Assembly (NCBI GenBank): GCA_963930645.1
Contig: OZ005656.1
Location: 276,474,095-276,538,094, forward strand
Length of the DNA: 64,000 nucleotides
From: Salticus scenicus
Lineage: Eukaryota > Arthropoda > Arachnida > Araneae > Salticidae
Direction: 5' to 3'
Of this stretch, positions 12,385-24,186 are shown piece by piece. The notes beneath the pieces were generated by a model that saw nothing but the letters and a program-made list of their open reading frames with translations, was not told the origin of the DNA and made no database searches. Both the position numbers and the translations under genes were made by a program. Position 1 is the stretch's first letter. The number at the start of each line of letters is the position of its first letter.

Positions 12385-12862
12385 CCACTGAGAAAAAAAA
12401 ATATACCGCATTTCTCTTGAATGAATAATTGACCATTTTCTAAATCCTTTAACTAGAAATATAGATTTCCGAGCTATGCGCATAAGGGACGCCAATAAAC
12501 TGAATAGACGAAATGATCGAAAATTTCTAGTGTACACATTTCTAGCTGGTGAAACAATATTCTGAATACTCTAAATATTCTGAATCATCTATATTGGGAG
12601 AAATTCTCGCTTGATTTTCTAGAATTGGGTCATTAACCAAGATTATAGTTGCAGAAACCCGCCTCTTGTAGTCTCATTTATTTGCAGAGATTTTTAAATA
12701 ATTTTGTCCTCTAGAAAATAGACAAACGCTCTAGAATTCTAATAGGGGCTTCTAGAACTCTCTTTCCAAAGGGATTAGAATTTATAAGGATGACATGGAA
12801 CTATTTTTTCTAGAGCCACAATTTAGATTCTAGATGTCAGTTACAGAATATTTTTCTCAACG
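12385..12862 (-). mobile_element. Non-autonomous TA-site DNA element (MITE A, copy 2, inverted)
   Basis: This is the reverse-orientation partner of 11492-11963. Its right end, from GGCTC-complement through the AACTGACATC-complement block, mirrors the left end of copy 1. TA flanks it at 12383-12384 and 12863-12864, and the length is 478 bp. Both copies sit in the same array unit about 420 bp apart, so they could fold back on each other. Confidence 0.75.
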
Positions 12863-13478
12863 TATTTTAATTTATTTCAATGCTTCTTATTATTAAAATT
12901 AACTTTTTTTTTCCCATATTTGATTTAGTTATTACGATTCTACTACAATTTAATATACCAAATTTTCCACATGTCGTAATCGTTCAAGTCGCAGAACGCA
13001 TTGTCAGTTTATTTATAAAAATCCAACTTTAGTGCTATCATTTGTATCTATCAATCTTTAGAATGCAGAGGAAATTTTTTTATTTCTTTTTATATGTATC
13101 AAAACACATTGAAAAAATTAAAAATATATTATTGGAATAATATTACCGTAGTTTTATGCGGTTTTCACTGAAATATTCACAGAAATATATGGAATATTAT
13201 AAAGTAACAAAAGACTTTTTTGTGAAATTAGTTTAATATTTCACTATCAGTTGGCGCTTTAATTGCAAAATCACATTTTTACAGTGAAACAGTACATTCT
13301 ACAATTATAATTGTTCAATGTATAACAGCCATTACACGTTACGGTTCAGAAATTCTCATAATAAAGCTAAACTAAGTATGCTTTAATCTCGTAACAATAT
13401 CATGATTTTTCTTTTTAGAACGATTAACTCACTTTCGAAATTTTATTTATTAATTTATCAATCTTAAAAAATTATTTT

Positions 13479-13735
13479 GGATAAAGTGGAGCGTAAGATT
13501 GATTTACTTATCAACTATAAGAAGAATGTCAGAGCCAGGTCCTCCACTTAACTTGCGGATGTTAAACGGAGTGTTCAATTCCTGGCTAGGCATTTTTAAC
13601 ATAGGTGGTAAAAAATCAGCATTACACAGTGGTAGAGCAATCGCACGTTAAGCGGAGGGCCCGGGCTCGATTTTCGGCTCTGGAATTTTTCACATAGTTG
13701 GTAAAAAAATTAACCTTAAACTCCACTTTATCTAA
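13479..13735 (+). mobile_element. tRNA-cored short element, family 1, copy b
   Basis: The left end GGATAAAGTGGAGCG and the right end CTCCACTTTATCTAA are inverted copies of each other. The right half carries a plus-strand tRNA-like core at about 13616-13683 followed by TTTTTCACATAGTTGGTA. The left half contains a second, degraded tRNA-like piece in inverted arrangement, so the element resembles a folded dimer. It is inserted at the junction of two array units. Confidence 0.65.
13616..13683 (+). pseudogene. tRNA-like core of family 1 copy b
   Basis: The D arm (AGTGGTAGAGC), anticodon arm (ATCGCACGTTAAGCGGA) and T arm (CCCGGGCTCGATTTTCGG) are recognisable. The 5' acceptor strand is lost. The anticodon position reads GTT, again with C at position 33. 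This is a decayed SINE head. Confidence 0.55.
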
Positions 13736-14661
13736 AATGAATTGAAATCCATTATATTTTTTTGAATAGATGTTTTTACGTTCATGCTGATATCGTTACG
13801 TTCATATATAAATGGAAGCTTATAAAATGATTGGAATGCATTAACGACACACGATAAGTAATGATATTTATTAAAAATCATTTGTCAAAATTATTTATAT
13901 TTTTATGCGGTAAAATGTCAGAAAGGGATATAACACGTGGCACGCTTCAATCATTTTACATTTCGTGCGTATTTAAAGTTAAACGAAAAAAAAAAAAATC
14001 ATTTTACCGACTCAAAAAAAAATATAAAAAGTAAACTTCCCAGTGAATATTTATGTAGACATCATGTTTGCTGTAAAAATTAAAAATATATATATACCGT
14101 TTTCTTTTTAATGATGTATAAATGAATTCTAAAATACATGAAGTCTAAATATTAATATTTTATCTATATTTTACTTGTTTTACGACAACCTTTCTTGAAA
14201 ATTTTATTTACTGTATATTTCAGTTTATAAGAATATTACTTATCATTGAAGTTAACTATTTTTCCACATCTTGTTTAGTTTTTACTACCGACCCACAACG
14301 TAGCATTAGAAAATTTCCATATTCTATAAACGTTCAATGGGTGCAAATCTTCGCATTGACTGTTTATTGGTAAAATACGGCAAATGTCCGTTTTTTGGTT
14401 TAGAAATGGCACGCATTTTAAACGCATTGGCAGTTTATTGGTAAAGAATTAGTTTTAATGCTATCGCTTCCAGCGATCAATAGACCAAAAACTCGTAGAA
14501 TTAATATAGTATATATACATATATATTCAGATTCGTTAAACTGATGTTTTAAATTGTATTAAAAATTTAAATATACTAATGATTTCTTAAATGTATATTT
14601 ATAATCATTGGATTTTAACCATAAAAATGTATTGAATTTTTCATAAGAATAAAAAGAACTA

Positions 14662-14945
14662 CACTGCAAATAATTAAAAAAAAAATATTAAAAGTACAGG
14701 AAAAATCTGGCAGGTGCCAGTATTTCTCCGTAAAATTTTCAGTTTAAAACCGTAAAATTGTTTATTGATTAAAGTAAAATTGTTCATTGACATATATTTT
14801 ACACAGGAATCCTGTAAATCAAACGGGTTTTTTGTTAAAATTACAGTTTTGTCCTGTATATTTGACGGAGAAATACTGGCACCCCAGCTGCCAGATTTTT
14901 CCTGTACTTTTAACAGTTTTTTTTTTTTTTTTTTTTTTTACAGTG
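14662..14945. mobile_element. Foldback MITE, 284 bp
   Basis: The two ends are inverted copies over roughly 70 bp. They share CACTG at the border, AAAAGTACAGGAAAAATCTG and GCCAGTATTTCTCCGT. An A/T homopolymer of unequal length sits just inside each end. It is inserted in array unit 3. The 103-codon frame 14765-15076 begins inside it and is not a gene. Confidence 0.7.
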
Positions 14946-16218
14946 ATAATGCAAACATAAACTTAGTCTTGAAGATAATTTATTACAAAACTCTGAACAA
15001 GAAAAAAATAAAAAAAAAACAGAAGAAAGAAAAGAAAATTGTAATTCACATTTATGTTATATATTTAACTCGTTAAAGAATTATAAATATTTAAAATCCA
15101 TTTGTCATTGCAGTAAATTAGAAGAGTAAATCTTAAGATCATATTATTGGAATCATTGTCAGATTCTTTAACAACATTAAAAAGAAAAAAAAATCCGATT
15201 TTATTATATTTCTTTAAAAGTAAACAATCTCATTATTCAGTCCTGTTTTCATGAATTAACTGTGCTTGTTTGGGATTCTGTAATGATTAATGATATTGTG
15301 TTACATCCACATAACAAAAGATTATTGTCATAAATAGTCGTGTTAAATCTGCCAAAGTTATATTTTTGTGAATTAATAAACATAAAAATAGAAACTTACA
15401 AAGTGACTGACAAATTTTAATGAAACGTAATAAATAATGGTATTTATTAGCATGTTTTAACAAGACTCAATAATCCTTAAACACAACTATACATGTTTTT
15501 AATTAAATAAAATGATCACAAAGAGTTATTATATGTGATACACTTCATTTTATTTATTTATTTATTTATTTTGTGTGTGTGTGTGTGTATTTAAATATAA
15601 AGAAGTACAAACATTTTCAGTTTACAGACTCAAAGAAAAAATTTACAAGTGAATTTTTTAACTAAAGTTTCTTTAATCATGGTATTTTCTACAATATATA
15701 TATTGTAGTATTTTGGTATTTTCATGGTATTTTCAATATATATATATTGTTTTCTATTGAAGAATGTACATGAATTATTATCTTGATGAAGTCCAACTAA
15801 TGGTATTTTATATCTCTCTTAGATGTTTTACCACCTTATTTTGTTTCATTTTACTTATTTCTTGACATTTTTTTATTTATTCGATGTTTTAATTTGTATA
15901 AATTGTACTTACCGTTAAAACTATATGTTATTCCATATTTTATATAGTTATTACTATTGACCCATTAATAATATTTAAAAATTTTGAAATGCTGAAAACA
16001 TTCAATTTTCACTAACGCAGTGACAGTTTATTGATAAAGAATTAATTTAATGTTATTATCTACTGTAGTCAATAAGCCAAAAATTGGAAAAACAATTATT
16101 TATTATTGTTATTATTACCTTTCTTTTGTTTTATATAAATCAATGGTATTAATTGATTCGATATTTTAAATCATTTTAAACATTAAAAATCATCATTATT
16201 ATATTCTAATCGTAACTA

Positions 16219-16725
16219 AAGGGTGATTATAATTAAAGTTACAAGTTCAAAAAGCTGCCATTTTAAAACTACCCATTAGAGCGACTTGGTATTTTACCAG
16301 AGCAGTCGTAAGGCAATGGAAATTTGTTTGGGGGAGGAAAAAAATAGTTCCAGCAAGTTCCTATAGATGGCGCTGTCAGGGTAATGTCAGGGGAAACGCC
16401 TAAATGGACTCATTAAACACAGGAATGTTCTTAGCAACACACTGGAATAGCAGGAAACAATAGACTTCAAGGGTTTACTACATTTTTCTAGCAAAAGACA
16501 AGAATACGTGTTTGCATAGGATACGATCATACTGAAAAGAGAAAAAGAGGAGCTTCATGAAACAAATATTTTACGAATAATTAACGATTTTAGAACTGTA
16601 TGTTTTCTTTTTTCTAACAAAATTTCATTGCCTCGAAATTTCTCTGATAAAATATCAAATCACTCCGATGGGTAGTTTTAAAATTGTAGCATTTTGAAAT
16701 CTTAACTTTAATTATAATCACCGTG
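16219..16725. mobile_element. TA-site MITE with ~107-bp inverted ends
   Basis: Left end AAGGGTGATTATAATTAAAG and inverted right end CACGGTGATTATAATTAAAG match at roughly 80 percent over about 107 bp, including TTTTAAAACTACCCAT and a CAATG-AAATTTG block. TA lies on both sides (16217-16218 and 16726-16727). It interrupts array unit 4 at a place where unit 3 is uninterrupted (about 14580-14620), so the empty site is visible. It is non-coding. The core contains TAGATGGCGCTGTC. Confidence 0.8.
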
Positions 16726-16764
16726 TATTTTTAATCAATGGATTTTAACCATAAAGAATGGATA

Positions 16765-16795
<31 letters not shown>

Positions 16796-17466
16796 TTTAA
16801 GAATTAAGTGAACAATATTATAAACATTAAATCAGACTTGAAGATTGTTCATCGCGATATTCATTAAAATATATATACATACATAACAAACTTTGTAATT
16901 TACATTTACATTAAATATTAACTAAATAAAAATTATAAATGTTTGGGATCTATTTAATGCTTCAGCAAATTAGAAAAAATTAAAATCATATTTTTAAAAA
17001 TAATTATCAGGTTTTTTCAGCAATATTTAAAAAGAAATTCCAATTTTATTCTTTATAAAGTAAACAATCCCAATCTTTATTCTTGTTTTTATGAATAAAT
17101 TGTGCTTGTTTTGGATAATGTAACCCTTAATGTGTTAGGGTTGCATCTTCATAACAAAAAATATTTATCATAAAGATTCGTGTTAATGTTGGCAATGTTG
17201 TATTTTTTGTAAACTAATAAAAATAGAAACTTAAAAAATGATTGTCAAATTTTAAAGAAAAATAAGTAATGATATTTATTAACATGTCTTAACAAGACTC
17301 AATAATCATTTATCAATACTATGCATTTTTATGCTATAAAAAGGCTTGAAAAACACATTTTTTTGTGATTCATTTCATTTTTTCGTCTATCATAGAGCTT
17401 TACAAATGTAATAAAATAATGCTTATTTATGATTATAATGAGATTAAAAATAATTTTGCATCCGAA

Positions 17467-17856
17467 TATACCTGTACTGATAAGTATAAAGGATTTAAGT
17501 CCAAAAATGTCGATTTTGAGTTAAGTACATAGTCAGACTCAGAAAAAAATTCTCTATCGATTGGTATAAAGGATTTAAATACATGTCATTTAGTCTTTGA
17601 GAAAATCCATTGGTAAAAAAAGATTCAAGTTAGAAATTTAGCATTAATCTTTGGTATAAAATATTTAATTTAATTTTTTCCCTTTATTAAATGAAGATTG
17701 ACAATCACTGAATGGTATAAAGGGTATAAATCTACCTAATCCCTTTCTCCTAATCGATTCTGCTCATTAGTTTTTAGTTAGTTTAACTTTATTTTTCGTC
17801 TCCTGAAAAATCAAATATATGGACTTAAATCCTTTATACTTATCATTACAGATATA
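17467..17856. mobile_element. Foldback MITE with 36-bp inverted ends
   Basis: CTGATAAGTATAAAGGATTT near the left end and its inverse near 17850 form terminal repeats of about 36 bp bordered by TATA. The interior repeats GGTATAAAGGATTTAA-like units several times in both orientations. It has no coding content and is inserted in array unit 5. Confidence 0.7.
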
Positions 17857-17910
17857 CAATGACTATTATCTATAACTTCTAAACCTTTCACGGTAAATTA
17901 CACCGTACAG

Positions 17911-17985
17911 AAAAAAAAAAAAAAAAAAAAAAAAAAACAAGAATTCAGTGAACGGTTATATACAGTCATTTACAAAAGTTTGAGA
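17911..17985. other. Poly(A) run followed by a Tc1-like end
   Basis: A run of about 27 A lies at 17911-17937. At 17956 begins CAGTCATTTACAAAAGTTTG after TA, which resembles the outer end of Tc1-type elements. No partner end was found, so this is a tentative solo terminus. Confidence 0.25.
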
Positions 17986-18786
17986 CCAGTAGCCGATTTG
18001 AGACCAGTATTTCAACACATTGCTTCATTTGAGAAGATTATTGCGTCATCTCAAGTGCTGATTGCACCAGACGCATTCTACTGCAATAAATAAAGGTGCC
18101 CGGTAATTTCACTAATTTTAATGATAAACAATTAAAAAATTACATACGTCTATTTCATTTTTTACGTTTTGAGGATATTATTAAATATTTTATACCAAAG
18201 AGTTTAATACATAAATAATAAATTTATGTTTAAATCTCTATATACACTATATAAATTAATTCAATTTATAAAATGTATTTTGGCCACATGTTAGTGCAAG
18301 TTGTATCTTAAACTGTTAATTCTAAATTAATTTATGTTACAGGTAGAAACACAAATTTAAAAAGATTTTGTTGATTAATAAATTTCTATATTTTTCATTT
18401 TATTAAAATAAAAATAATAATTGCATTTATCTCAAAAAGCTGAAACAAACCTTAAATAATAAACAAGATTTTCTTTAATTTTAACAACAATAAGCAAACA
18501 TCACGTAATTTCAAACATACTTATTTTTAACTTATACTAAAATACATAAGAAACATTTATATTAAAACATTTATCAAAAGCTTCCAAAAATACTTAATGT
18601 GATTTTCTGTTTTATTCTTTTATGAGCATACAATTAAATTATTTTGCCTTGTTTTCATAAATTTTCTATGCTTCTTCAAGATGTAATCAAGATTAATGAG
18701 GTAAGGTTACACCCTCATAACAAAAGACTGTCGTGACAAAGAGACCTGTTAATGCTGCTGTTGTTGAATTTTTGAAAATAAACAAA

Positions 18787-18830
18787 TATATATATATATA
18801 TATATATATAAAGAGAGAGAGGGGGGGGGG
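18787..18830. repeat. Compound microsatellite (TA)n(GA)n(G)11
   Basis: About 22 nt of TA repeat, then AGAGAGAGA, then eleven G at 18820-18830. It lies inside a truncated array unit. Confidence 0.9.
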
Positions 18831-19220
18831 AGAAAGAAGCCTCCAAAGTGGTTGGCAAATTTTAATGAAACTGATAATATTTATGGACATATCTTAAAAA
18901 TGTATATTATTTAATTAGTATTTATTATCTTTCATATGAAGTATAAAGGCCTTAATTCAACATTACTTAAAATGTAAGTTCATGTATTTTATATTTTGTG
19001 TATTTCAGAAACAGACGGGAATATTGCATTTTTAATTCACGTGTTTTTAAGTTATAACTTTTTATGGCGACGAAATTAGATAAAAAATGTAAAATTCAAT
19101 TTCAGACTTGAGAGAATTTTACTATGATGTATATTTAAAAGTGTAATCTAGATTAATGAGATAAGGTTACACCTTCATAACAAAAGACTGTCGTGACAAA
19201 GAGAAAGGAAAGCCTCTTTA

Positions 19221-19789
19221 TACATGGTGTTTGATATTAAATGGGGAAAAAATAATCCCATAGTACAAATTCTGAACTTTTATTTAGCCAAAACAAATTA
19301 AATCTGAAAATTCAATTATACAAATTTTAGCTGGTAATAGAAAAAAAAATCATCCGGTTATTAAATCGCCGCTAGAGGCGCTATTAATTAAAGTTCCACT
19401 TATTGCATAGAAATGGATGTATCGGCCATGTTGGGTGAAAAAATATGCGATTATTTTGTTGGCAACCGAGATTTCCTGATCCAACCCCTTGTGATTTTTC
19501 TTATGGGATTACGTTATGTCTTCATGCATTCATTTCCATAGTATTTACAGCAACTGATGCAGCGGAGAATGGAAGTGTTCGAATCATCAATAAAGGATAT
19601 TCTATCACGAGTGTGACAGAAACTGGAATACCCCATAGGCATTTGCCGTGCGCTAGAGGGGCAGACATAGAGCATCTATAGAAATGTGGGTAGCTATAAT
19701 TTTATTGCAAATTTGATTTATCGATATAAAGTAACTACAACGTTCACAGTAATGCTTTCTTTTTGTCTTATTTAATAGGAAATACTCTG
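19221..19789 (+). mobile_element. Internally deleted mariner/Tc1-like element
   Basis: The left end TGGTGTTTGATATTAAAT and the inverted right end AGAGTATTTCCTATTAAAT are similar, and each lies next to TA. Between them only the 3' part of a transposase gene survives. The span is about 570 bp against roughly 1.3 kb for intact members. The left part carries the motif CGCCGCTAGAGGCGCT. Confidence 0.55.
19445..19681 (+). pseudogene. Transposase C-terminal relic (DDE, PDxTPCDF type)
   Basis: The frame begins with PRFPDPTPCDFSYG, which matches the conserved PRSPDLTPCDFFLWG region of a Tc1/mariner-like transposase group widespread in arthropods. It ends with ARGADIEHL, the typical C-terminus of that group. 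In between the reading shifts: EYPIGICRA is readable in another frame just before the end. About 79 codons remain of an original near 350. It lies within the weak inverted ends at 19221 and 19789. It is non-functional. Confidence 0.6.
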
Positions 19790-20274
19790 TATTTAACAAA
19801 TTAAAATAAAAACCATAGCTTGTTATTAAGAAAAAATAATTCTAACTTTAGTATTTCAAAATTATGCATTTATATTTTGAATTCATAATTTTTGACATTA
19901 TTAAAATCATAAGTACTTAGTTTTTCTTATTAAGCATGGTTATAGTCCCTTGAAATAACCAGTATATAATATTACTACTAATGAATTGAAAAAATAAAAG
20001 CATATTGTCGTAAATTAAAATATTTATTTTGTAAGTAAAATAATTGTAATTACAAAGTAATAAAAAATAATGTTAATATACAAATGAAATAAAAACTAGT
20101 TGGTATAGGCGGGCTTTGTTCAGTTCCCCATAACATGTAAGTCCTCATAAATTTCTAGTACATAACATACTATATTCATGTTCGTAAAGAGGAATTAATT
20201 TGATAGATCGCTCGACACGATGACATACTGAAATGCCCCACGTAATAAGAAACCCACTGTTCAGATATATATAC

Positions 20275-20277
<3 letters not shown>
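19790..20277. other. AT-rich stretch without recognised features
   Basis: Only A/T-rich unique-looking sequence is seen. The 120-codon minus frame at 20145-20507 reads across the following (TA)n and poly(A) tracts and is not considered a gene. Confidence 0.5.
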
Positions 20278-20315
<38 letters not shown>

Positions 20316-20318
<3 letters not shown>

Positions 20319-20898
20319 TCTATAACAAAAAAAAAAAAAAAAAAAAAAAAAGATGCACCAAGAAATAGTGGGGACAAAATTTGTAGATAGGGGGAATGGG
20401 TGGTACGAATGGGACAAAAATTGGTAGATGGGATGTACATGTGAAGAAAAACAATTGATTACAGATTCAGAACATTTGAATGATTTAATCAAGAGAAAGT
20501 GTCTCACAAAGTAAAGAAGTCAATAACGCGTTGGTCCACTTCCGGCTCTTATGTACGCAGTTATTCGACTTGGTATTAATTGATAGAGTTGGCAGATGTG
20601 CTCCTGTGAAGCATCGTGCCAAATTCTGTCCAATCGTTGCGTTAGATTGCTGAAATCCAGAGCTGGTTGTAGGACCATTTTTAAGATGCTCCAAACGTCC
20701 TCGGTGGAAGAGAGATCTGGGGACTGAGCTCAACCCCACTGAGCCACCTATTAAGGGTATTTGAAGTCACTACCAGATGCACGCAGGATTAACGATAATG
20801 ATGAATTGGGGCTTGATTCCATCAAAATCTGTATGTATGTCAATTTGTGTCTAGTTTGCATCACTCCTTCTTGGTGCGTCAATTCTTTTGTTATAGAG
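20316..20898 (-). mobile_element. Internally deleted Tc1-like element
   Basis: ACTCTATAACAAAA followed by GCACCAAGAA at the left (20317 onward) recurs inverted at the right (about 20862-20898). TA borders both ends. The left copy carries an A homopolymer of about 27 nt. The interior holds only the C-terminal part of a minus-strand transposase. Length about 583 bp. Confidence 0.7.
20520..20728 (-). pseudogene. Tc1-like transposase, C-terminal fragment
   Basis: On the minus strand one frame reads SPDLSSTEDVWSILK, containing the last catalytic acidic residue of the DDE core. It continues as NLTQRLDRIWHDASQEHIC and IPSRITAYIRAGSGPTRY, then TGA at 20520-20522. This is the usual C-terminal end of Tc1-like transposases. 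About 68 codons are kept in frame, and everything upstream of the last catalytic motif is missing. It lies within the inverted ends of 20316-20898. Confidence 0.8.
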
Positions 20899-20930
20899 TA
20901 TATATGACACCCAGTATATATATACAGGGT

Positions 20931-20975
20931 GTCCCGTAAGTCTGTAGACATTTTAAAAATTCATAACTGTAGAAT
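20931..20975 (+). other. Solo transposon-type terminus
   Basis: CAGGGTGTCCCGTAAGTCTG directly after a TA repeat has the form of a mariner-like element end. No inverse copy was found downstream. Confidence 0.25.
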
Positions 20976-20999
20976 GAATCGATGTTATTCAACGCGGTG

Positions 21000-22730
21000 C
21001 TTACTTGAAATGACATGAATTTCATTACGTTTTACAAATAATAAAAATTTTATAGGTTTTCATTACACATCAATCACTGCAAATCATTGGATTAGTTTTA
21101 TGAAAAAGCAGAACTTTTTAGTAAAGTATGTCACATTTGTATTATTTATTTGAATTTAAATCAATCACTGCTGATTTTTTTAAAAGTATTTTTTATGTAA
21201 TTTCTTTAAAGAACTGAATAACAGCTTGAGATTTTGAAAACGGTTTTTAAACTACTCAACTACTAATTAAAAGCAAGTTTGACTAAACATAAATGAAAAA
21301 GAAAAAAAGAAAATGTCGATTTATTACAAAAAGAGTGAAGAAATCTCAAACCGGAAACAATAATTTACTACTCACCTTAGTTTACCAATATTCTTCATCT
21401 TACCAGTACAATACTTTTAGTTATCATTACACAAAATAATAATACAAAAATATTGAGCAAATTTTATTAGTTTGGAATTGACGCACGCATATAAAAGGTT
21501 AGAAAATTGGAAAATTATTTGAAGATACAGCGTTTGAATAATGGAATGAAAACTTTCTGTTTTTGCTAAAATTAATTCGGTTTTCAAAAACATCACGTAT
21601 ATATAAATATATATATTAACTAGCTCTTTGTATAAAAATGTTTTTATCAAAATGACTAAATATTTAATTTACTTTATTGGAACAAAAATTTCATAATGAA
21701 ATACAAATTCATAAACTTTAACCAAAAAATTAACATTTATTTACTACGTTTTCTAAATGGGGTAAAGGAAAGTAAAAAAAAAAATCTTTATATAAATCAA
21801 GTTTCATCCTCAAAATCAGAAAAAATACATTAACGGAAATGTGAGCAGTTTAAATTCAAGGGAAATAAAGCGTTACACAAAAATTAATGCAAAAAGTTTT
21901 AGAAAAAGAACTGTGATACTTATGTAAAGTTTAACGATTACGCACACCGTAACAGTCCAATAGAGAGGGTCACGTAAACAAAGTTCAGCCTAACGGTTAT
22001 GAATTTTACCTCGTAATAATCGTTAAAGCAAACATGAAAACTTCCATTAATATGATAAAAGCTAACATTTTATATTTTTCTTGTTCTATCTAAATCGGTG
22101 ATTGATGTCTCATGTTAATGCAAATGGCGGAAAACTTTAGCCATTTCATCTGCATTTCAAGAAAAAGACATTTGAATTTCAAAATGAGTCGCTTAGAGTA
22201 AAATCGATATACGATTCAAACCATTAAACATATCTATAAATGAAGGAAATGCTTCTTCATACATTAAAAAAAAAGTAAAATTACGTCATTTTTCTTGTAA
22301 AACATTCATCATTTTTTGTAGGTAAATGGCAGAAATCATAGTATCAGAAAAAGAAGGAAGGTCTTATATCAAATTGCGTTTAAATTACAGGCAGAAAATA
22401 TTAATATCGTAAATAGAAATTACACACTTATAACGTAACTGTTTTAGAAAATATCGTTGTTGTCTGTCGATATTTTTTATCTTATTGTGTTGATATGGTT
22501 TGAATAATACGTCTGTTTCTTTCAACGTTTTTTATTATCTTTAATCTAAAATATGGGAATGTGTTTAAAAATTAATAACGTTGTTTATTTGAATTTATTT
22601 GAAAATCAGATTTTTGATTTAGAAAGAGAGTTAAATGTTATTCACATATTAAAAATACACATTTTAAATAAGCTCTGGTGTCAAAAATGTCCAAGCATAG
22701 GATATATCTAAAGCTGACGGATATTATTTG
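21000..22730. other. AT-rich stretch without recognised features
   Basis: I see no transposon ends, tRNA-like sequence or credible open frame here. The 77-codon minus frame at 21417-21650 is low complexity. Confidence 0.5.
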
Positions 22731-22734
22731 TTAC

Positions 22735-22840
22735 ACACACACACCAAAAGACAATTTCTAAAAATGTATAATCACGTTCAAAACATCTGAAAATGTGTAA
22801 AACCATCAAAAACTGAAAAAAAAAAAAAAAAAAAAAAAAA
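22735..22840 (+). repeat. Stem-loop-tailed dispersed family, copy b (partial)
   Basis: Starts with a CACACACACAC stretch, then TTTCTAAAAATG and a GTTCAAAACATCTGAAAATG block like the other tails. It runs into a 22-nt A homopolymer in place of the terminal hairpin. Confidence 0.5.
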
Positions 22841-23117
22841 ACTTAAAAAAAATCTCGTTTATGAATATCGAAGAATGAATGAAATTACCATAGAAAAATA
22901 TCACTACACATGAACACATAAACATAGAGTTGCTACGTGCTACAAATTTTGGATATCGGTACTTACTCATATTTTTTTTTAAAGATTTTGTAGAGTTTTT
23001 CACACTGAAGAGAGAGAGAAAAAAAAAACTAGTACAGGCGTCCATATGCAAATAACAGAGGTATGGAACCAGTCAAAGTAACGCGATGCAATCGGCAGTG
23101 CTTATATAAGATAACAG

Positions 23118-23540
23118 GTGTCTATCAAAACTGTTAGATCGATTACTGCTGCTACAGTGGCAGGTCATCAAGATTTAAGCGACTTTGAACATGGCGTTAC
23201 AATTTTTGCACGAAAGAGGGGTTATATCATTTTCAAGGTAGCTGTGAAATTTGGATTTTTGAGTACTATCATTTTACGAGTATACCGTGAATATCAGGAA
23301 TACATTAAAACAAAAAATCTCCGACATCGTTGTGGTCGTAAAAAGGTCGTGAAAGAACAGGACCAGTGACTACCGTCGAGAATCATTAAATATGACAAAT
23401 GTGCAACCCGTCCTCAAATTGTTGCAATTTTGAATGCTGGGGCATCAACAATTGTCAGCGTACGATCTGTTCAACGAATTATCACTGATATAAACTTTCA
23501 GAGCCGAAAGCCTAATCGTGTTCCGTCAGGTGTACCAGTA
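23118..23540 (+). pseudogene. Tc1-like transposase, N-terminal fragment
   Basis: The frame reads SDFEHGVTIFARKRG near codon 20, then a helix-turn-helix region ending LRVYREYQEY, then RHRCGRKK. This matches the paired-type DNA-binding domain of Tc1-like transposases, which recognises the element's inverted ends. A single in-frame TGA at 23367-23369 interrupts it. The same frame then continues through RPQIVAILNAG and RSVQRIITDI to SRKPNRVPSG near 23535, where homology stops before the catalytic core. About 140 codons survive. A possible TIR remnant, CAGGCGTCCATATGCAA, lies at 23034. It is probably an independent insertion from the deleted element at 20.3 kb. Confidence 0.75.
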
Positions 23541-23699
23541 TTATTATTACTATCATTTTTGTCTTCAGTGTACTATTAAATAAGGTAAAAATTTTATGAA
23601 TGAAAAAAGTACTTAAATCTTAAAATTGGCAGAGATCATAAATTTGTATTATTCGGAATACACATAAACACATTTATATATATATATATATATATTAAA

Positions 23700-23990
23700 A
23701 CGTGACACTTGCTACCTAAGGATTGGTCAGAGGATTGATCGCCGAATTGATGGCCATTTATGAAGAGGCACCTAATGGGCGTCTATCACTATACCATTTA
23801 AGGTGTGAGCAGGACGCAACAATTTCTCTCGGTTTCAAATGTTCGATATCGCATCTAATTGTCTACTGAATGTGGGTTGGAAGAGATAGAGCTGAAAGAA
23901 ACAGAGCTGATAATGAGACTCTACAACCTAACACAGGACGAAACATCAATGACATCTTCGGGATTTGAACCCGGGCCCTATCATGTAAGT
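23700..23990 (-). mobile_element. SINE-like segment with a tRNA 3' half
   Basis: On the minus strand a T arm with box B (CCCGGGTTCAAATCCCG) lies at about 23955-23975, followed by about 250 bp of moderately GC-rich, non-coding sequence. The D-arm half is degraded. This fits a truncated tRNA-derived SINE whose body extends toward 23700. Confidence 0.4.
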
Positions 23991-24148
23991 TTCAGGGGGA
24001 ATAAATTTTGTATACTTATGAAGTTTCTATTATTCAAAGCTTTTATTTCCATTTATACACTAGGAGTTTTATTTTTATATTTATTTATTTAATTATTTAT
24101 TTATTATTCAACAAAAGAACGTATATAGATATTTTTAAAAATTCTACT

Positions 24149-24183
<35 letters not shown>

Positions 24184-24186
<3 letters not shown>

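Larger units (their letters stand above)
10372..19206 (+). repeat. Old tandem array of a ~1.34-kb non-coding unit
   Basis: The same ordered set of blocks recurs. It starts with an ATTTAAAATG-like block and GCAAATTA. Then come a CCTGTTTTCATGAATTA block, a CATAACAAAAG…GTGTTAA block, GGCAAATTTTAATGAAA, AACAAGACTCAATAATC, and finally a TTATTGGTAAAGAATTA block. Unit starts lie near 10372 (truncated), 11190, 13740 (lacking its first part), 15078, 16930 and about 18490. A partial copy at 19143-19206 nearly duplicates 18680-18745. Subtracting the inserted elements, unit 2 (11190-13740) is about 1342 bp and unit 4 (15078-16930) about 1345 bp. That agreement supports both the unit length and the insertion borders. 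No conserved open frame is shared by the copies. Confidence 0.75.

Noticed and set aside
15690..15750. Palindromic TACAATATATATATTGTA considered a regulatory operator
   Set aside because: Explained by short TA-rich palindromes and local duplication within the tandem array.
20725..20760. Box A-like GTGGCTCAGTGGGG on the minus strand
   Set aside because: It lies in the region just before the transposase catalytic motif and no box B follows at tRNA distance.
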